Origin: Marinifilum breve
GTDB taxonomy: Bacteria; Bacteroidota; Bacteroidia; Bacteroidales; Marinifilaceae
DNA: 64,000 nt
Direction of reading: 5' to 3'
Assembly: GCF_003202155.1 (NCBI RefSeq)
Contig: NZ_QFLI01000005.1
Location: forward strand, 310,001 to 374,000
Shown here: in pieces, positions 33,504 through 42,034 of the stretch
How the letters are laid out: every line of letters starts with the position of its first letter
Position numbering within the stretch: position 1 is the first letter of the stretch
Notes under the pieces: generated by a model
What the model was told of the DNA's origin: nothing
What the model saw: the letters and a program-made list of their open reading frames with translations, nothing else
Databases searched by the model: none
Program-made: the position numbers and the translations under genes

Positions 33504-34301
33504 ATGAAACGAATCAAAAAAAACACAAACTTTACATTTAAAAGAGATTTGGTTCGTGCTATTGCAGCACTTTCCTTCTATGCTCTTGTACTTATCCCAC
33601 ATATTTTAGGATACGAAGGATTCGAATATGAATCGGAATACATTGTATTGGGATCCATTCTATTACTCGGTCCTTGGTTCTGCGGTTGGGCCTGTCCTTT
33701 TGGAAATGCATCCTATTTTATGACAAGATTAGGAGCCAAACTCTTTCCATCTCTACAGTTTCAAATCCAACCTAAGATTCACAACATCTTAAAATACTGT
33801 AAATATTTACTTCTGGTTTATTTTCTAAGCTTATTCGCCATTAAGGGTATCGATTATTTTGGCGATCACATGGTCATGTACCAAAGCAATTGGTTTACAT
33901 CAATGTATATCAAATTTAAGCACATAGCTGTGCTATTTATCCCCCTATTCTTACCTCGCTTTTTCTGCAAATACCTTTGTTTTCAAAAGGGGGCTTATAA
34001 TTTGCTAAATCTCATTTTTCCGAGCAGCAGTATTATTCGAGATTCATCAACATGCATCAATTGTAAAAAATGCGATAGGGTCTGCCCAATGCAAATTCGC
34101 ATATCGAAAAAAGAAAGTATAATGGGAGACGAATGTTTAAATTGTTTCAATTGTCTGGATCAAGATGTATGTCCACCAAAACACCGTTCATTAAAACTAC
34201 AGGTTTGGGGAAAAATAAGAATGCCATTGCAATTTGGACTACTTATGTTTTTTGTTTACATACTTATTTCATTAGTTGTTAAACTAATATCAGGAGCATG
34301 A
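33504..34301 (+). CDS. Membrane 4Fe-4S ferredoxin-type protein (NapH/NosR-like)
   Basis: 265 residues with four to five hydrophobic helices. After the second is the motif 'FCGWACPFG' typical of NapH/NosR/CcoG-like membrane proteins, and between helices near residues 180-225 are two Cys-rich clusters, 'CINCKKCDRVCP' and 'CLNCFNCLDQDVCP', expected to hold two [4Fe-4S] centres. Predicted to pass electrons across or along the inner membrane; the partner is not visible. It starts 26 bp after PAP2-3, so it may be co-transcribed. Confidence 0.88.
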   Translation: MKRIKKNTNFTFKRDLVRAIAALSFYALVLIPHILGYEGFEYESEYIVLGSILLLGPWFCGWACPFGNASYFMTRLGAKLFPSLQFQIQPKIHNILKYCKYLLLVYFLSLFAIKGIDYFGDHMVMYQSNWFTSMYIKFKHIAVLFIPLFLPRFFCKYLCFQKGAYNLLNLIFPSSSIIRDSSTCINCKKCDRVCPMQIRISKKESIMGDECLNCFNCLDQDVCPPKHRSLKLQVWGKIRMPLQFGLLMFFVYILISLVVKLISGA

Positions 34302-34375
34302 ATCATTGCCCATTTCAAATTATGAGCTCCCGCTTAAAAGACTCCATATTAACCTAGTGTATTCTCATTAACAGC

Positions 34376-34404
34376 AATGCACCTCAGAGGCTCTGAGGTG
34401 CATT
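34376..34404. repeat. Perfect 12-bp palindrome, single-copy relative of the 41-bp array
   Basis: AATGCACCTCAG and CTGAGGTGCATT flank a 5-nt centre. The last palindrome of the array at 36855-36883 has the same outer sequence (AATGCAC...GTGCATTAA). No T-run follows, so it is not a standard terminator. The flanking sequence also matches that locus. Confidence 0.8.
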
Positions 34405-34439
34405 AATACTTGTAAATAACTCTTTGATACCTATTTCTC

Positions 34440-34550
34440 TCCGATGGCTACTTAGGCCGCTCTGTAACTTCATCATCAACATTTTCTTTATTTTGGTAAA
34501 CTTCGGGAGCAAGCGGTTGCCATAGCTCTCTCAAACAGTTTGATAGAATA
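34440..34550 (-). pseudogene. Remnant of the 3' end of a paralogue of the gene at 36921-37607
   Basis: The stretch at about 34496-34549 matches 36989-37042 at roughly 38 of 54 columns, with one deleted base. Conceptually it reads KLFERA, then after a one-base shift YGNRLLPKFTKIKK, against KLFGKNYANRLFPKLTNGKK in the intact gene. The palindrome at 34376 lies the same distance downstream (about 90-100 bp) as in the intact locus, and the ~25 bp next to the palindromes also match. The rest of the gene is gone. The neighbouring kinase gene starts 70 bp away. Confidence 0.6.
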
Positions 34551-34618
34551 AATCCGGCTTAACATCCTAAATAATTCAGCAAATTCTTATTAGTTTTACG
34601 CCATACTTTAAGAATATT

Positions 34619-35371
34619 ATGCCATATCAAATAAACAGCAAGTATTTAGCTTTAAAATCCTTTATTGAAGAGCTGCCAATTCGCTTTCCAAAAGAAGGGA
34701 AATCAATTTATAAGGTTCGAAACGAAGTAAAGATTTTCGATGTAGATGGGTATCTTTTAAATGTAAAGAGCTATAAAGTTCCCAATCTGTTCAATAAAAT
34801 TGCATATCGCTACCTTCGTGGTTCAAAAGCCAAGCGATCGTATGAATATGCTGAATTTTTATTGAGCAAAGGAATTGAAACTCCTGCTCCAGTAGCATGG
34901 GTTGAGTGCCATAATGGTGGCGTACTAAAAGAGAGTTATTTTGTGAGCATTCAGCACAAACACGATTGTAACTTGCGCGATGTGCTCGAAGATAAAGTAG
35001 AGAACAAAACGGAAATTTTAAACGGTTTTGTTGATTACACGGTAAACAAATTGCACAAGAATGGCGTTTTTCACTTGGATTATTCTCCGGGGAATATCCT
35101 GATTCGCAAAGAGAAAGATGGATACTCTTACAGTGTAATTGATCTGAACCGAATGAAGTTCTTCCCTATTGATCTGGAAAAAGGAATGGAGAATTTAAAG
35201 CAACTTCATACCACAGCAGAGAACTATAAGATTATAGGAAGAAGGTATGGTGAGCTAATGGGAATTGATCCTGAAGAATGCGCAGAGAAATTGGTTGATA
35301 TGGATAAAAAATACCAGGAGTACAGAGCGCGCCGAGGACGATTTAAAAGGATTTTTAAAAAGCGTAAATAA
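34619..35371 (+). CDS. Lipopolysaccharide kinase-like protein (Kdo/WaaP, InaA-type)
   Basis: 250 residues with a protein-kinase-like fold of the LPS kinase family. The catalytic loop is 'HLDYSPGNIL' (about 151-160; HxDxxxxN) and the metal-binding site is 'VIDLNRMKF' (DLN in place of DFG). An invariant-lysine candidate lies in 'LLNVKSY', and a basic C-terminus (RRGRFKRIFKKRK) could bind membranes. Family members phosphorylate Kdo or heptose of the LPS inner core in the cytoplasm. Location near a glycosyltransferase and PAP2 genes fits envelope work. Substrate not proven. Confidence 0.82.
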   Translation: MPYQINSKYLALKSFIEELPIRFPKEGKSIYKVRNEVKIFDVDGYLLNVKSYKVPNLFNKIAYRYLRGSKAKRSYEYAEFLLSKGIETPAPVAWVECHNGGVLKESYFVSIQHKHDCNLRDVLEDKVENKTEILNGFVDYTVNKLHKNGVFHLDYSPGNILIRKEKDGYSYSVIDLNRMKFFPIDLEKGMENLKQLHTTAENYKIIGRRYGELMGIDPEECAEKLVDMDKKYQEYRARRGRFKRIFKKRK

Positions 35372-35446
35372 TTTATACCGATTATTATTTGAAAAATTTT
35401 TCCATGCTTCTTTGGTTTAACTTCGTTTTGCTCAAGCCGCATGGCT

Positions 35447-35475
35447 CTTACTTTTTGCATTGATCAAAAAGTAAG
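35447..35475. repeat. Inverted repeat in the kinase-glycosyltransferase spacer
   Basis: CTTACTTTTTG and CAAAAAGTAAG form a perfect 11-bp stem with a 7-nt loop. The flanks (ATGGCT..., GCAAAAAATCTAGGGCG) resemble an interspersed intergenic sequence I recall from other Bacteroidota. A shorter echo (CAAAAAGTAAGTC) occurs at about 31909. No gene is visible in the 365-bp spacer. Confidence 0.6.
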
Positions 35476-35698
35476 CAAAAAATCTAGGGCGTGTAAGCTC
35501 AAACTTCTTCTACTTGAAAAATTTAAGTGCGGCGGGGTGATCTTCGAACAAGTTCTCAGCTTCCCCGTCTTTCTAAAAATTTTTCTGCGTCTAATCAGCT
35601 TGATCTTCCAATGCCCACTTTGGTCAATAGAACAAAGCTAAGTTAGATAATAATAAATCTAAAGAATTACTCTTTCCAAACTAACAGAGCAAAAAAAA

Positions 35699-35724
35699 AG
35701 CTGTTTCATTCATTTGAAACAGCT
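35699..35724 (-). terminator. Rho-independent terminator of the glycosyltransferase gene
   Basis: Stem AGCTGTTTCA / TGAAACAGCT (10 bp, perfect) with a 6-nt loop, and an A-run at 35691-35699 that gives a T-run on the minus strand. It lies 13 bp after the stop at 35737. Confidence 0.85.
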
Positions 35725-35736
35725 CTTATAATATTT

Positions 35737-36447
35737 TTAAATCTTATCTCTTCCTTTAATAAACTTCAAGAAATAATACTTCAACGGATTATCATACTTC
35801 AATTGTTTCCATGGTCGGCTACTGTGAGGTAAATGCAAAACCGTATGCTTGCGAAGAATGTAATTTTTAAAGCCTAGCTTTCGCGACATTTTCGAAATGT
35901 AAACATCAAACCAATCCTTTTCATCCGATAGCTCTCTAAAATCGAATGCTTTCAAATAATCCAAAGTAATTAATGTACAGCAAAAACTCAATCTTTTGCT
36001 GGTTTCCATAATCTCCGGATCCGATTCTTTTACAAAGTTATACGGGAAATTGTATTTCTCATCGCGGTCAACCGTTACAGAAGCTACCATTCCACAAGAA
36101 TCAAGCTCCTTGCTGTGCTTAAACAATTGTTCAATCGTATCTGGTTTTACCATCACATCCGATTCAATAATCAATAGCCCCGACTCATTTTTTATGGCCT
36201 CTTGCTGTGCTATCTGAAGAACCAATTTATAATTTGGGGATGGCGTATTGGTAATATCCTCCAGGTTTACCAAAGTATAGTTCAAGCTTTCTTGGTGCTT
36301 GTCAAGATACTTTGTAGTTTCCTTTGTACTAAAATCGTTATAAATTTTGTAAGGAAATGAAACTGTTGATTTTGCAACAGCTTTAATGGTATCCTTGGTA
36401 GTATGTAAGGAATCTTTTACTGGTGTAATTATGGATAAATTCTTCAT
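35737..36447 (-). CDS. Glycosyltransferase family 2-like protein
   Basis: 236 residues from the ATG at 36447 (MKNLSIITPVKDS); the frame extends to 36546, but those residues are not family-like. The GT-A pattern is visible: an N-terminal 'LSIITPVKDSLHTTKDTI' strand-loop, and a D-x-D-like acidic site 'LLIIESDVMVKPDTIEQL' (about 92-109). The C-terminal part has 'DEKDWFDVYISKMSRKLGF'. Single domain, no membrane helix, so cytoplasmic or peripheral. It probably adds a sugar to LPS or another glycan; donor and acceptor unknown. Its leader contains the 41-bp palindrome array. Confidence 0.82.
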   Translation of the reverse strand: MKNLSIITPVKDSLHTTKDTIKAVAKSTVSFPYKIYNDFSTKETTKYLDKHQESLNYTLVNLEDITNTPSPNYKLVLQIAQQEAIKNESGLLIIESDVMVKPDTIEQLFKHSKELDSCGMVASVTVDRDEKYNFPYNFVKESDPEIMETSKRLSFCCTLITLDYLKAFDFRELSDEKDWFDVYISKMSRKLGFKNYILRKHTVLHLPHSSRPWKQLKYDNPLKYYFLKFIKGRDKI

Positions 36448-36610
36448 CTCGTTTTTCTTGTTTTCTATCGCCGACAATTTTGCAAATCTTAGCCCATTTA
36501 TAAGTGCGTGATAATTGGGACTAAAAATTTCCCGAAAATACATCATTTTTTTCTACTTATTCATGAAATTCAGCGTTTTTTGTTGGAAGCCGCTTACAAT
36601 TAGAGGTAGA

Positions 36611-36883
36611 GCAGTTCAGACCATTTGAAGTGCTTCAACTTTCGTGGCAATGCAGTTCAGAGCATCTGAAGTGCTCTGCAATTTGTGGCTGTCTTGTTCA
36701 GAGCGTCTGAACTACTCTGCCATTTGTGGAAATACACTTCAGACCGTCTGAGGTACTCTGTCTCGTTGTGGCAATACAGTTCAGAGCGTCTGAACTGCTC
36801 TACCATTTGTGGCAGCCTTGTTCAGAACGTCTGAAGCACACTGCCATAAAAGAAAATGCACTTCAGACGGTCTGAAGTGCATT
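36611..36883. repeat. Seven-copy 41-bp tandem array of 15-bp palindromes
   Basis: Seven dyads of form TTCAGA-N3-TCTGAA start at 36615, 36656, 36697, 36738, 36780, 36821 and 36862, spaced 41 bp (once 42). Between them are conserved tracts (CTCTGCCATTTGTGGCAAT-like). The central three bases vary most, and copy 1 (TTTGAA) and copy 4 (TCTGAG) each have a change in an arm. Copy 7 extends into a perfect 13-bp palindrome (36855-36883). The array fills the 474-bp gap between two minus-strand genes. Conserved spacers exclude CRISPR. Confidence 0.9.
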
Positions 36884-36920
36884 AACATATAGAAACAACT
36901 CATTTTTAGGCATAAAAAAA

Positions 36921-37607
36921 CTATTCCTCATTGACAGGACTTTCTATTTCTTCTACAACTTCCTCTGCCTCCTTTTTCTTTCCGTTTGTCAATTTCGGAA
37001 ACAGGCGGTTGGCATAATTCTTCCCAAACAATTTGGTTGCATCTAAAGTGTTGAATTCGTATTGCTTTTGCAATTCATACTGAGCCAGTTCCTCATTGGC
37101 AACAGCCACTTTTTCTTCGGTTTTTTTCTCATTGTGAAATGCAATAGCTTCTCGCGATGCAGCAATGGCATTCTTCAACAATTCAACATGCGATAGTAGA
37201 ACATGCCCTTCGCCCAAAGATTGTAAACGAAACAGCAATTGTTCGGCAATTTCAACCTCTTTGGAATAGGAAGCGTTGGTAATGTTTGATGGTTTTCCAT
37301 CAGGAAAAAGTTGATTGAATACCGAGCGACCAGGATTACTTCTATCGAACTGCTTTACACTACCCACCAAGTTTTTAATACAATCATCTAAAAGACTATC
37401 TTTTAGAACAATTGCATCGTAGGCCGCATAACGCGCCTTTACTTTCTGTACTCGATTTTTGATTTGAATTTCAAGATTCTCGATTTTGGGCTGAATGTTG
37501 CTTACCAAACTTTCAGCTCCATTGGTTTGCTGACACAAACGAACATGTCTTTCGGAATAAGTGATTTGAGTTTCCGATGACATGCTATTTTTCAATAATG
37601 TTGCCAT
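36921..37607 (-). CDS. Hypothetical coiled-coil protein
   Basis: 228 residues, mostly helical and charged, without signal peptide or membrane segment. Helical stretches around 30-65 ('IENLEIQIKNRVQKVKARYAAYDAIVL') and 150-190 are likely coiled coils. A loop 'DRSNPGRSVFNQLFPDGKPSNI' is in the middle, and the C-terminus is acidic. An alternative start is M9 (MSSETQI). I do not recognise the family. A degraded copy of its 3' end occurs at 34440-34550, and the 41-bp palindrome array lies immediately downstream. Confidence 0.7.
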   Translation of the reverse strand: MATLLKNSMSSETQITYSERHVRLCQQTNGAESLVSNIQPKIENLEIQIKNRVQKVKARYAAYDAIVLKDSLLDDCIKNLVGSVKQFDRSNPGRSVFNQLFPDGKPSNITNASYSKEVEIAEQLLFRLQSLGEGHVLLSHVELLKNAIAASREAIAFHNEKKTEEKVAVANEELAQYELQKQYEFNTLDATKLFGKNYANRLFPKLTNGKKKEAEEVVEEIESPVNEE

Positions 37608-37969
37608 AACTAGATCGTTTAAATGATTAATTAATAACTTATCCTTATGAATTGTTCTTGCAGATACAGATGCCCGATCTCTACACGCCTTCTTTAATCA
37701 CTTCCATCATTTCAACATCACTTTTTCTTCACCTACCACTCCTCAACTGCCTCTTTTCATGATCGGTATATTAAAATTAAACAAAACAATAATACCAAAC
37801 TAATGATAAATATCATGTTTTGTGAAAAAATTATGGGGTTAAGTGGATGAAAATAACTGGATAAATAAAACACCCCTCTGGCTGTCGCCATCTCCCTTAA
37901 AGAGGAGAATTCTAATTCGTTGCTTACTTGCTTAGCATTAGGGTGCTTGGTGAATTGGCAAATACTAAA

Positions 37970-38143
37970 CTGAGAGCCTTACTTGGAGTGAGACCCTCAG
38001 AATAAATATTGTTTTTGAGACTCCCACTTTGGGTGGGATTCTCAATAGATTTTTTCCAACTTAATTACTCGCTAAACAATTGGAGATGTTTGACGAATTG
38101 CCTGATGCAAAACTGAGAGCCTCACTTCAAGTGAGAATCTCAG
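37970..38143. repeat. Three 31-bp hairpin repeats
   Basis: Copies at 37970-38000, 38015-38045 and 38113-38143, each with two 14-nt arms around a 3-nt loop. Copy 1 starts CTGAGAGCCTTACT, copy 2 TTGAGACTCCCACT, copy 3 CTGAGAGCCTCACT, and in each the right arm changes to match (AGTGAG against GGTGGGA). They lie in the 577-bp gap before comM, downstream of its stop. No gene is seen in this gap. Confidence 0.8.
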
Positions 38144-38183
38144 CCCAGCATTCATCATTTATAATTCATCATTATTAATTAGC

Positions 38184-39722
38184 TTATCCTCCCCATCCAT
38201 CTCGGTCCAAGCTTCTGTACTGAATGGCTTCGGCCAAATGATCGCTTTCTATGTTTTCCGAACCAGCCAGGTCGGCAATGGTTCTCGAAACTTTCAAGAT
38301 TCTGTCGTAGGCACGAGCCGATAATCCCACTTTCTCCATGGCCGTTTTCAACAAAGCATTACCAGCTTCATCGGGCTGACAATATTTACGCAATAGTTTG
38401 GAACTCATTTGCGCATTGCAATGCATACCCTCCTCATCTTTAAATCGATCTTCCTGAATTTGTCGGGCATGTTCTACCCTTGCTCTTATCACTTCACTTT
38501 TTTCAGACAATTGGGTATCCGATATCTTATCGAAAGTAACGGGAACCACTTCGATATGAATGTCTATTCGGTCCAAGAGTGGACCACTAATTTTACTCAG
38601 GTATTTTTGTACCATTCCCGGAGCACACAAACAATCTTTCTCGGGATGATTGTAATATCCACAAGGGCATGGGTTCATGGAAGATATCAACATGGTACTT
38701 GCCGGGTAATCTACCGTGAACTTGGCTCGCGATATGGTAATGGTTCGGTCCTCCAAAGGTTGACGCATTACTTCCAAAACGGTGCGTTTGAACTCGGGCA
38801 ACTCATCTAAAAACAACACGCCATTGTGCGAAAGAGAAATTTCTCCGGGCTGCGGATAGGTTCCTCCGCCAACTAATGCAACATCCGATATGGTATGGTG
38901 CGGAGAACGAAACGGACGCTGAGTAATTAACGAACTGTCCTTCTCTAAAGTTCCTGCTACGGAATGTATTTTGGTTGTTTCCAATGCCTCCTGCAAACTA
39001 AGCGGTGGCAGAATGCCTGGAATTCGTTTTGCCAACATCGTTTTTCCTGCACCTGGTGGGCCAATCATGATAATGTTGTGACCACCGGCTGCAGCAATCT
39101 CCAATGCTCTTTTCACATTCTCCTGCCCTTTTACATCGGCAAAATCGTGAGGAAACTTATTCAGATGGGCATAAAACTCTGCTCTTGTATCAACCTCAGT
39201 AGGTTTTATTTCTGCATCCCCTTTCAAAAAGCCAATTACCTCGCTTATATTATCGGCTCCGTATATTTTCAACTTGTTTACAACGGCAGCTTCGCGAGCA
39301 TTTTCTTTCGGAAGAATCAAACCTTCGAATCCTTCTTCCCTGGCCTGAATGGCCATAGGCAAAACCCCTTTTATGGGCACCAAACTGCCATCGAGCGATA
39401 GTTCACCCATAATCACAAACTTCTCCAACTTATCGCAAGATATTTGTTCGGTTGCAGTTAAAATTCCAATGGCAAGAGGTAAGTCGTAAGCCGATCCTTC
39501 CTTTCGAATATCGGCCGGAGCCATATTAATGATTATTTTTTTTCCAGGAATTTTATAGCCTACTTCGCGCAAAGCAGAATCGATTCGTTGCTGACTTTCC
39601 TTCACAGCATTATCGGGTAATCCTACAAGAGAGAAGCGCACACCAGGAAAAACATTTACCTCAATGGTAATTGTGGTGGCATGAATGCCGTATACGGCAC
39701 TTCCATAAGTCTTAACAAGCAT
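38184..39722 (-). CDS. comM: ComM/YifB-type AAA+ ATPase (Mg-chelatase-like)
   Basis: 512 residues, the normal family length. An N-terminal ChlI/Lon-protease-like domain (about 1-170, '[18 protein letters not shown]') is followed by an AAA+ domain with Walker A GPPGAGKT (about 219-226), Walker B '[11 protein letters not shown]', and a Cys-rich insertion '[18 protein letters not shown]', then the C-terminal MCM-like helical region. ComM is a hexameric helicase that promotes branch migration in natural transformation in Gram-negative bacteria. The gene stands alone, with gmhA upstream on the same strand but separated by a terminator. Confidence 0.95.
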   Translation of the reverse strand: MLVKTYGSAVYGIHATTITIEVNVFPGVRFSLVGLPDNAVKESQQRIDSALREVGYKIPGKKIIINMAPADIRKEGSAYDLPLAIGILTATEQISCDKLEKFVIMGELSLDGSLVPIKGVLPMAIQAREEGFEGLILPKENAREAAVVNKLKIYGADNISEVIGFLKGDAEIKPTEVDTRAEFYAHLNKFPHDFADVKGQENVKRALEIAAAGGHNIIMIGPPGAGKTMLAKRIPGILPPLSLQEALETTKIHSVAGTLEKDSSLITQRPFRSPHHTISDVALVGGGTYPQPGEISLSHNGVLFLDELPEFKRTVLEVMRQPLEDRTITISRAKFTVDYPASTMLISSMNPCPCGYYNHPEKDCLCAPGMVQKYLSKISGPLLDRIDIHIEVVPVTFDKISDTQLSEKSEVIRARVEHARQIQEDRFKDEEGMHCNAQMSSKLLRKYCQPDEAGNALLKTAMEKVGLSARAYDRILKVSRTIADLAGSENIESDHLAEAIQYRSLDRDGWGG

Positions 39723-39926
39723 AGTTTGATTATCTTATATATAGAATGATTCTATGAATATAACAATAATCCACAATTCATCAAAACATAATTCAAAATG
39801 AAATATTTAAAATAGCATTGAATATTAATGCATTCATAAGTTTAAAATCAATACAATAAGTAACCACGACCTTAATCTTCCTGACTAAAACTGCTTATTC
39901 TAGTACGAAGATTGTATAAATTAAAA

Positions 39927-39954
39927 AAGCTGCAACAGAAATCTGCTACAGCTT
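39927..39954 (-). terminator. Probable terminator of gmhA
   Basis: AAGCTG (39927-39932) pairs with CAGCTT (39949-39954), with an inner CAG/CTG stem. An A-run at 39923-39928 becomes the T-run on the minus strand. It is 22 bp beyond the gmhA stop. Confidence 0.65.
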
Positions 39955-39975
39955 AAAATATTTTTAATTTTTCTC

Positions 39976-40551
39976 TTAGGTCATCTTCGCTTCAATATAC
40001 TGAATCAAGCAATGAATTACTTTAATGTGAATTTCCTGTACTCTATCAGAGTATTCATTCCAAGGCACTCTAATTTCTACATCACACATTTCGGCCATTT
40101 TACCACCTGTTTTGCCGGTTAATCCAACAACAGTCATTCCTTTTTCTTTGGCAGATTTAATCGCATTTATCACATTAGCAGAGTTTCCTGAAGTACTTAT
40201 TCCAAGTAAAACATCTCCTTTTTGTCCCATGGCTTCTACATATCTGGAAAAAATATAATCGAAACCATAATCATTGCCAACACAGGTAATATGACTAGGA
40301 TCAGAAATCGAAACAGCTGCCATCCCTGGGCGTTCATCGCGAAATCGACCTGTTAATTCTTCAGCAAAATGCATGGCATCGCACATTGATCCACCATTGC
40401 CACAAGAAATTACTTTGCCTCCATTTTGAATGGTTTCTGCCATGGCTTCCCCTACTTTTTCTATGGCTGTAAAGTTCTCTTCCTTTGCCAAAAACTCATT
40501 TAAAACTGTCTGAGCATCAAGAAAACTTTGCTTTATATCGTTTATGATCAT
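39976..40551 (-). CDS. gmhA: Sedoheptulose-7-phosphate isomerase
   Basis: 191 residues, single SIS domain. Key motifs are '[23 protein letters not shown]' (about 48-70), '[14 protein letters not shown]' (about 117-130) and the metal-binding '[16 protein letters not shown]' helix near the end. It converts sedoheptulose 7-phosphate to D-glycero-manno-heptose 7-phosphate, the first step of ADP-heptose synthesis for the LPS inner core, in the cytoplasm. Family length is normal. Other heptose genes are not in this window. Confidence 0.95.
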   Translation of the reverse strand: MIINDIKQSFLDAQTVLNEFLAKEENFTAIEKVGEAMAETIQNGGKVISCGNGGSMCDAMHFAEELTGRFRDERPGMAAVSISDPSHITCVGNDYGFDYIFSRYVEAMGQKGDVLLGISTSGNSANVINAIKSAKEKGMTVVGLTGKTGGKMAEMCDVEIRVPWNEYSDRVQEIHIKVIHCLIQYIEAKMT

Positions 40552-40673
40552 ATTTTTTAATTTTTACCAAAAATACGAAACGCAGCGAGTAATTAAGAAT
40601 AATGAGTTATAAATTAAAAATGGACTTTTCAAGTTTTATTTCTAAGTTTACTAATAAATCCAAAGTTTAATAC

Positions 40674-41477
40674 ATGCTACCAATAAAACAGAGACTTTAC
40701 GAAGTAATTTTTGAGGCCGATACCAGAATAGGAAAGTTTTTCGATCTTGCCTTACTAATTGTTATTCTGCTTAGTATTCTGTTTGTAATGTTGGAGAGTG
40801 TTCCATCTATCGAAAACAAGTATCATGATTTTCTAAAAATCGCAGAATGGATCATCACCATTATTTTTAGTTTGGAATACATCATCAGAATCTGGATTGT
40901 AAGACACCCTCGAAAATATATTTTTAGCTTTTATGGAGTTATCGATTTATTGGCTGTTCTGCCCAGTTATTTGGCTCTATTCTTTGCCGGCACACAAGGT
41001 TTAATGGTAATTCGTGCACTTCGACTGCTTAGGATTTTCAGAATTTTAAAGTTAAATCGATATTTGAAAGAAAGTGCGGTTATCATTCGAGCTTTAAGAG
41101 AGAGTCGTTATAAAATATCCGTTTTCTTATTTGGTGTATTGACACTGGTTATTATCATTGGGACGGTAATGTATTTGGTAGAGGGAGCCGAACATGGTTT
41201 TACCAGCATCCCACGGGGAATTTATTGGGCGGTAGTAACATTAACCACTGTTGGATATGGTGATATCTCTCCTGTTACCTCACTGGGACAGTTTTTAGCT
41301 AGTATGGTGATGATTATTGGTTATGCCATTATTGCTGTTCCAACAGGGATTGTAACCGCCGAACTTACCAAGCACAGTACCAAAGAAACCTCAACTCAGG
41401 TTTGTCCTGAATGTCTTTCTGAAGGGCATAATCATGATGCAAAATATTGCAGCGAGTGTGGAGCCAAACTGAACTAA
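40674..41477 (+). CDS. Voltage-gated-like K+ channel with C-terminal zinc ribbon
   Basis: 267 residues in the inner membrane. Six helices: S1-S3 (about 22-105), an S4-like segment with repeated Arg ('RALRLLRIFRILKLNRYLK', 114-132), S5, pore helix and selectivity filter TVGYGD (192-197), and S6 (to about 230). The cytoplasmic end carries a zinc ribbon with C244, C247, C259 and C262 ('CPEC...CSECG'), replacing the usual RCK domain. It should form K+-selective tetramers. Divergent from gmhA and not in an operon with it. Confidence 0.93.
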   Translation: MLPIKQRLYEVIFEADTRIGKFFDLALLIVILLSILFVMLESVPSIENKYHDFLKIAEWIITIIFSLEYIIRIWIVRHPRKYIFSFYGVIDLLAVLPSYLALFFAGTQGLMVIRALRLLRIFRILKLNRYLKESAVIIRALRESRYKISVFLFGVLTLVIIIGTVMYLVEGAEHGFTSIPRGIYWAVVTLTTVGYGDISPVTSLGQFLASMVMIIGYAIIAVPTGIVTAELTKHSTKETSTQVCPECLSEGHNHDAKYCSECGAKLN

Positions 41478-41551
41478 TTCAGAACCGACTTTTTACAATT
41501 TTTAACCTATCGATCCTTGTGAATTATCGAAGCAAATTCAGATTTTATAGG

Positions 41552-41559
41552 TATATTTG
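41552..41559 (+). promoter_or_regulatory. Candidate -7 promoter box before the small membrane protein gene
   Basis: TATATTTG fits TAnnTTTG. It lies 104 bp before the ATG at 41663; no clear -33 TTTG is present at the expected spacing, so this is weak. Confidence 0.35.
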
Positions 41560-41662
41560 TAGGTCTCTTTAAACAACAATCAATAAGGAAACTTATTTTG
41601 TTGAGAGAAGAATAACAATCACCTATACCACTTATTAGCAACAAGGTATAAAACAACTTATT

Positions 41663-42013
41663 ATGGGATTTACTAGCGGTTTCTTTAAAAGACCTCAACA
41701 TAAGAGATTTAATTTGCAGCCTCGTTATTGGGATCCTGCCAAGGAAGAAAGAGAAGAGCGTGAACGCAGAGTTAAATCGGAACTTGGAATTAAGGATGAA
41801 AATGGACAGTACATCCCCAATATAAAAGGGAGAATGAAAAGTGAGTTGCGCCATAAATATTCTGATGCAAGAGGTACAAGACAAAAATCAAACTTTAGAT
41901 TAATTATCATCTTTGTGATTCTTGCCGTTGCAGCCTATGTGTATGTTTTTGGTTGGGATGAGTTGATAGAACGAATTATTGGTGGTATGGAGAGTTTAAA
42001 ATCTAATCGCTAA
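41663..42013 (+). CDS. Small membrane protein upstream of mutL
   Basis: 116 residues. A basic, charged cytoplasmic region (about 1-77, 'QPRYWDPAKEEREERERRVKSELG' and several KSEL repeats) is followed by one hydrophobic helix (about 80-100, 'LIIIFVILAVAAYVYVFG') and a short tail. No family name is recognised, but it resembles proteins I recall next to mutL in Bacteroidota. It ends 22 bp before mutL, so the two are probably co-transcribed. Confidence 0.72.
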   Translation: MGFTSGFFKRPQHKRFNLQPRYWDPAKEEREERERRVKSELGIKDENGQYIPNIKGRMKSELRHKYSDARGTRQKSNFRLIIIFVILAVAAYVYVFGWDELIERIIGGMESLKSNR

Positions 42014-42034
42014 CATCAAATTTCAAACCTATAT

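Noticed and set aside
34376-34404. Rho-independent terminator of the Fe-S protein gene
   Set aside because: The stem is strong, but no T-run follows on either strand, and the sequence matches the array palindrome instead.
36611-36883. CRISPR array
   Set aside because: The period (41 bp) is regular but the sequence between dyads is conserved, and there is no cas gene. A palindrome array, not CRISPR.
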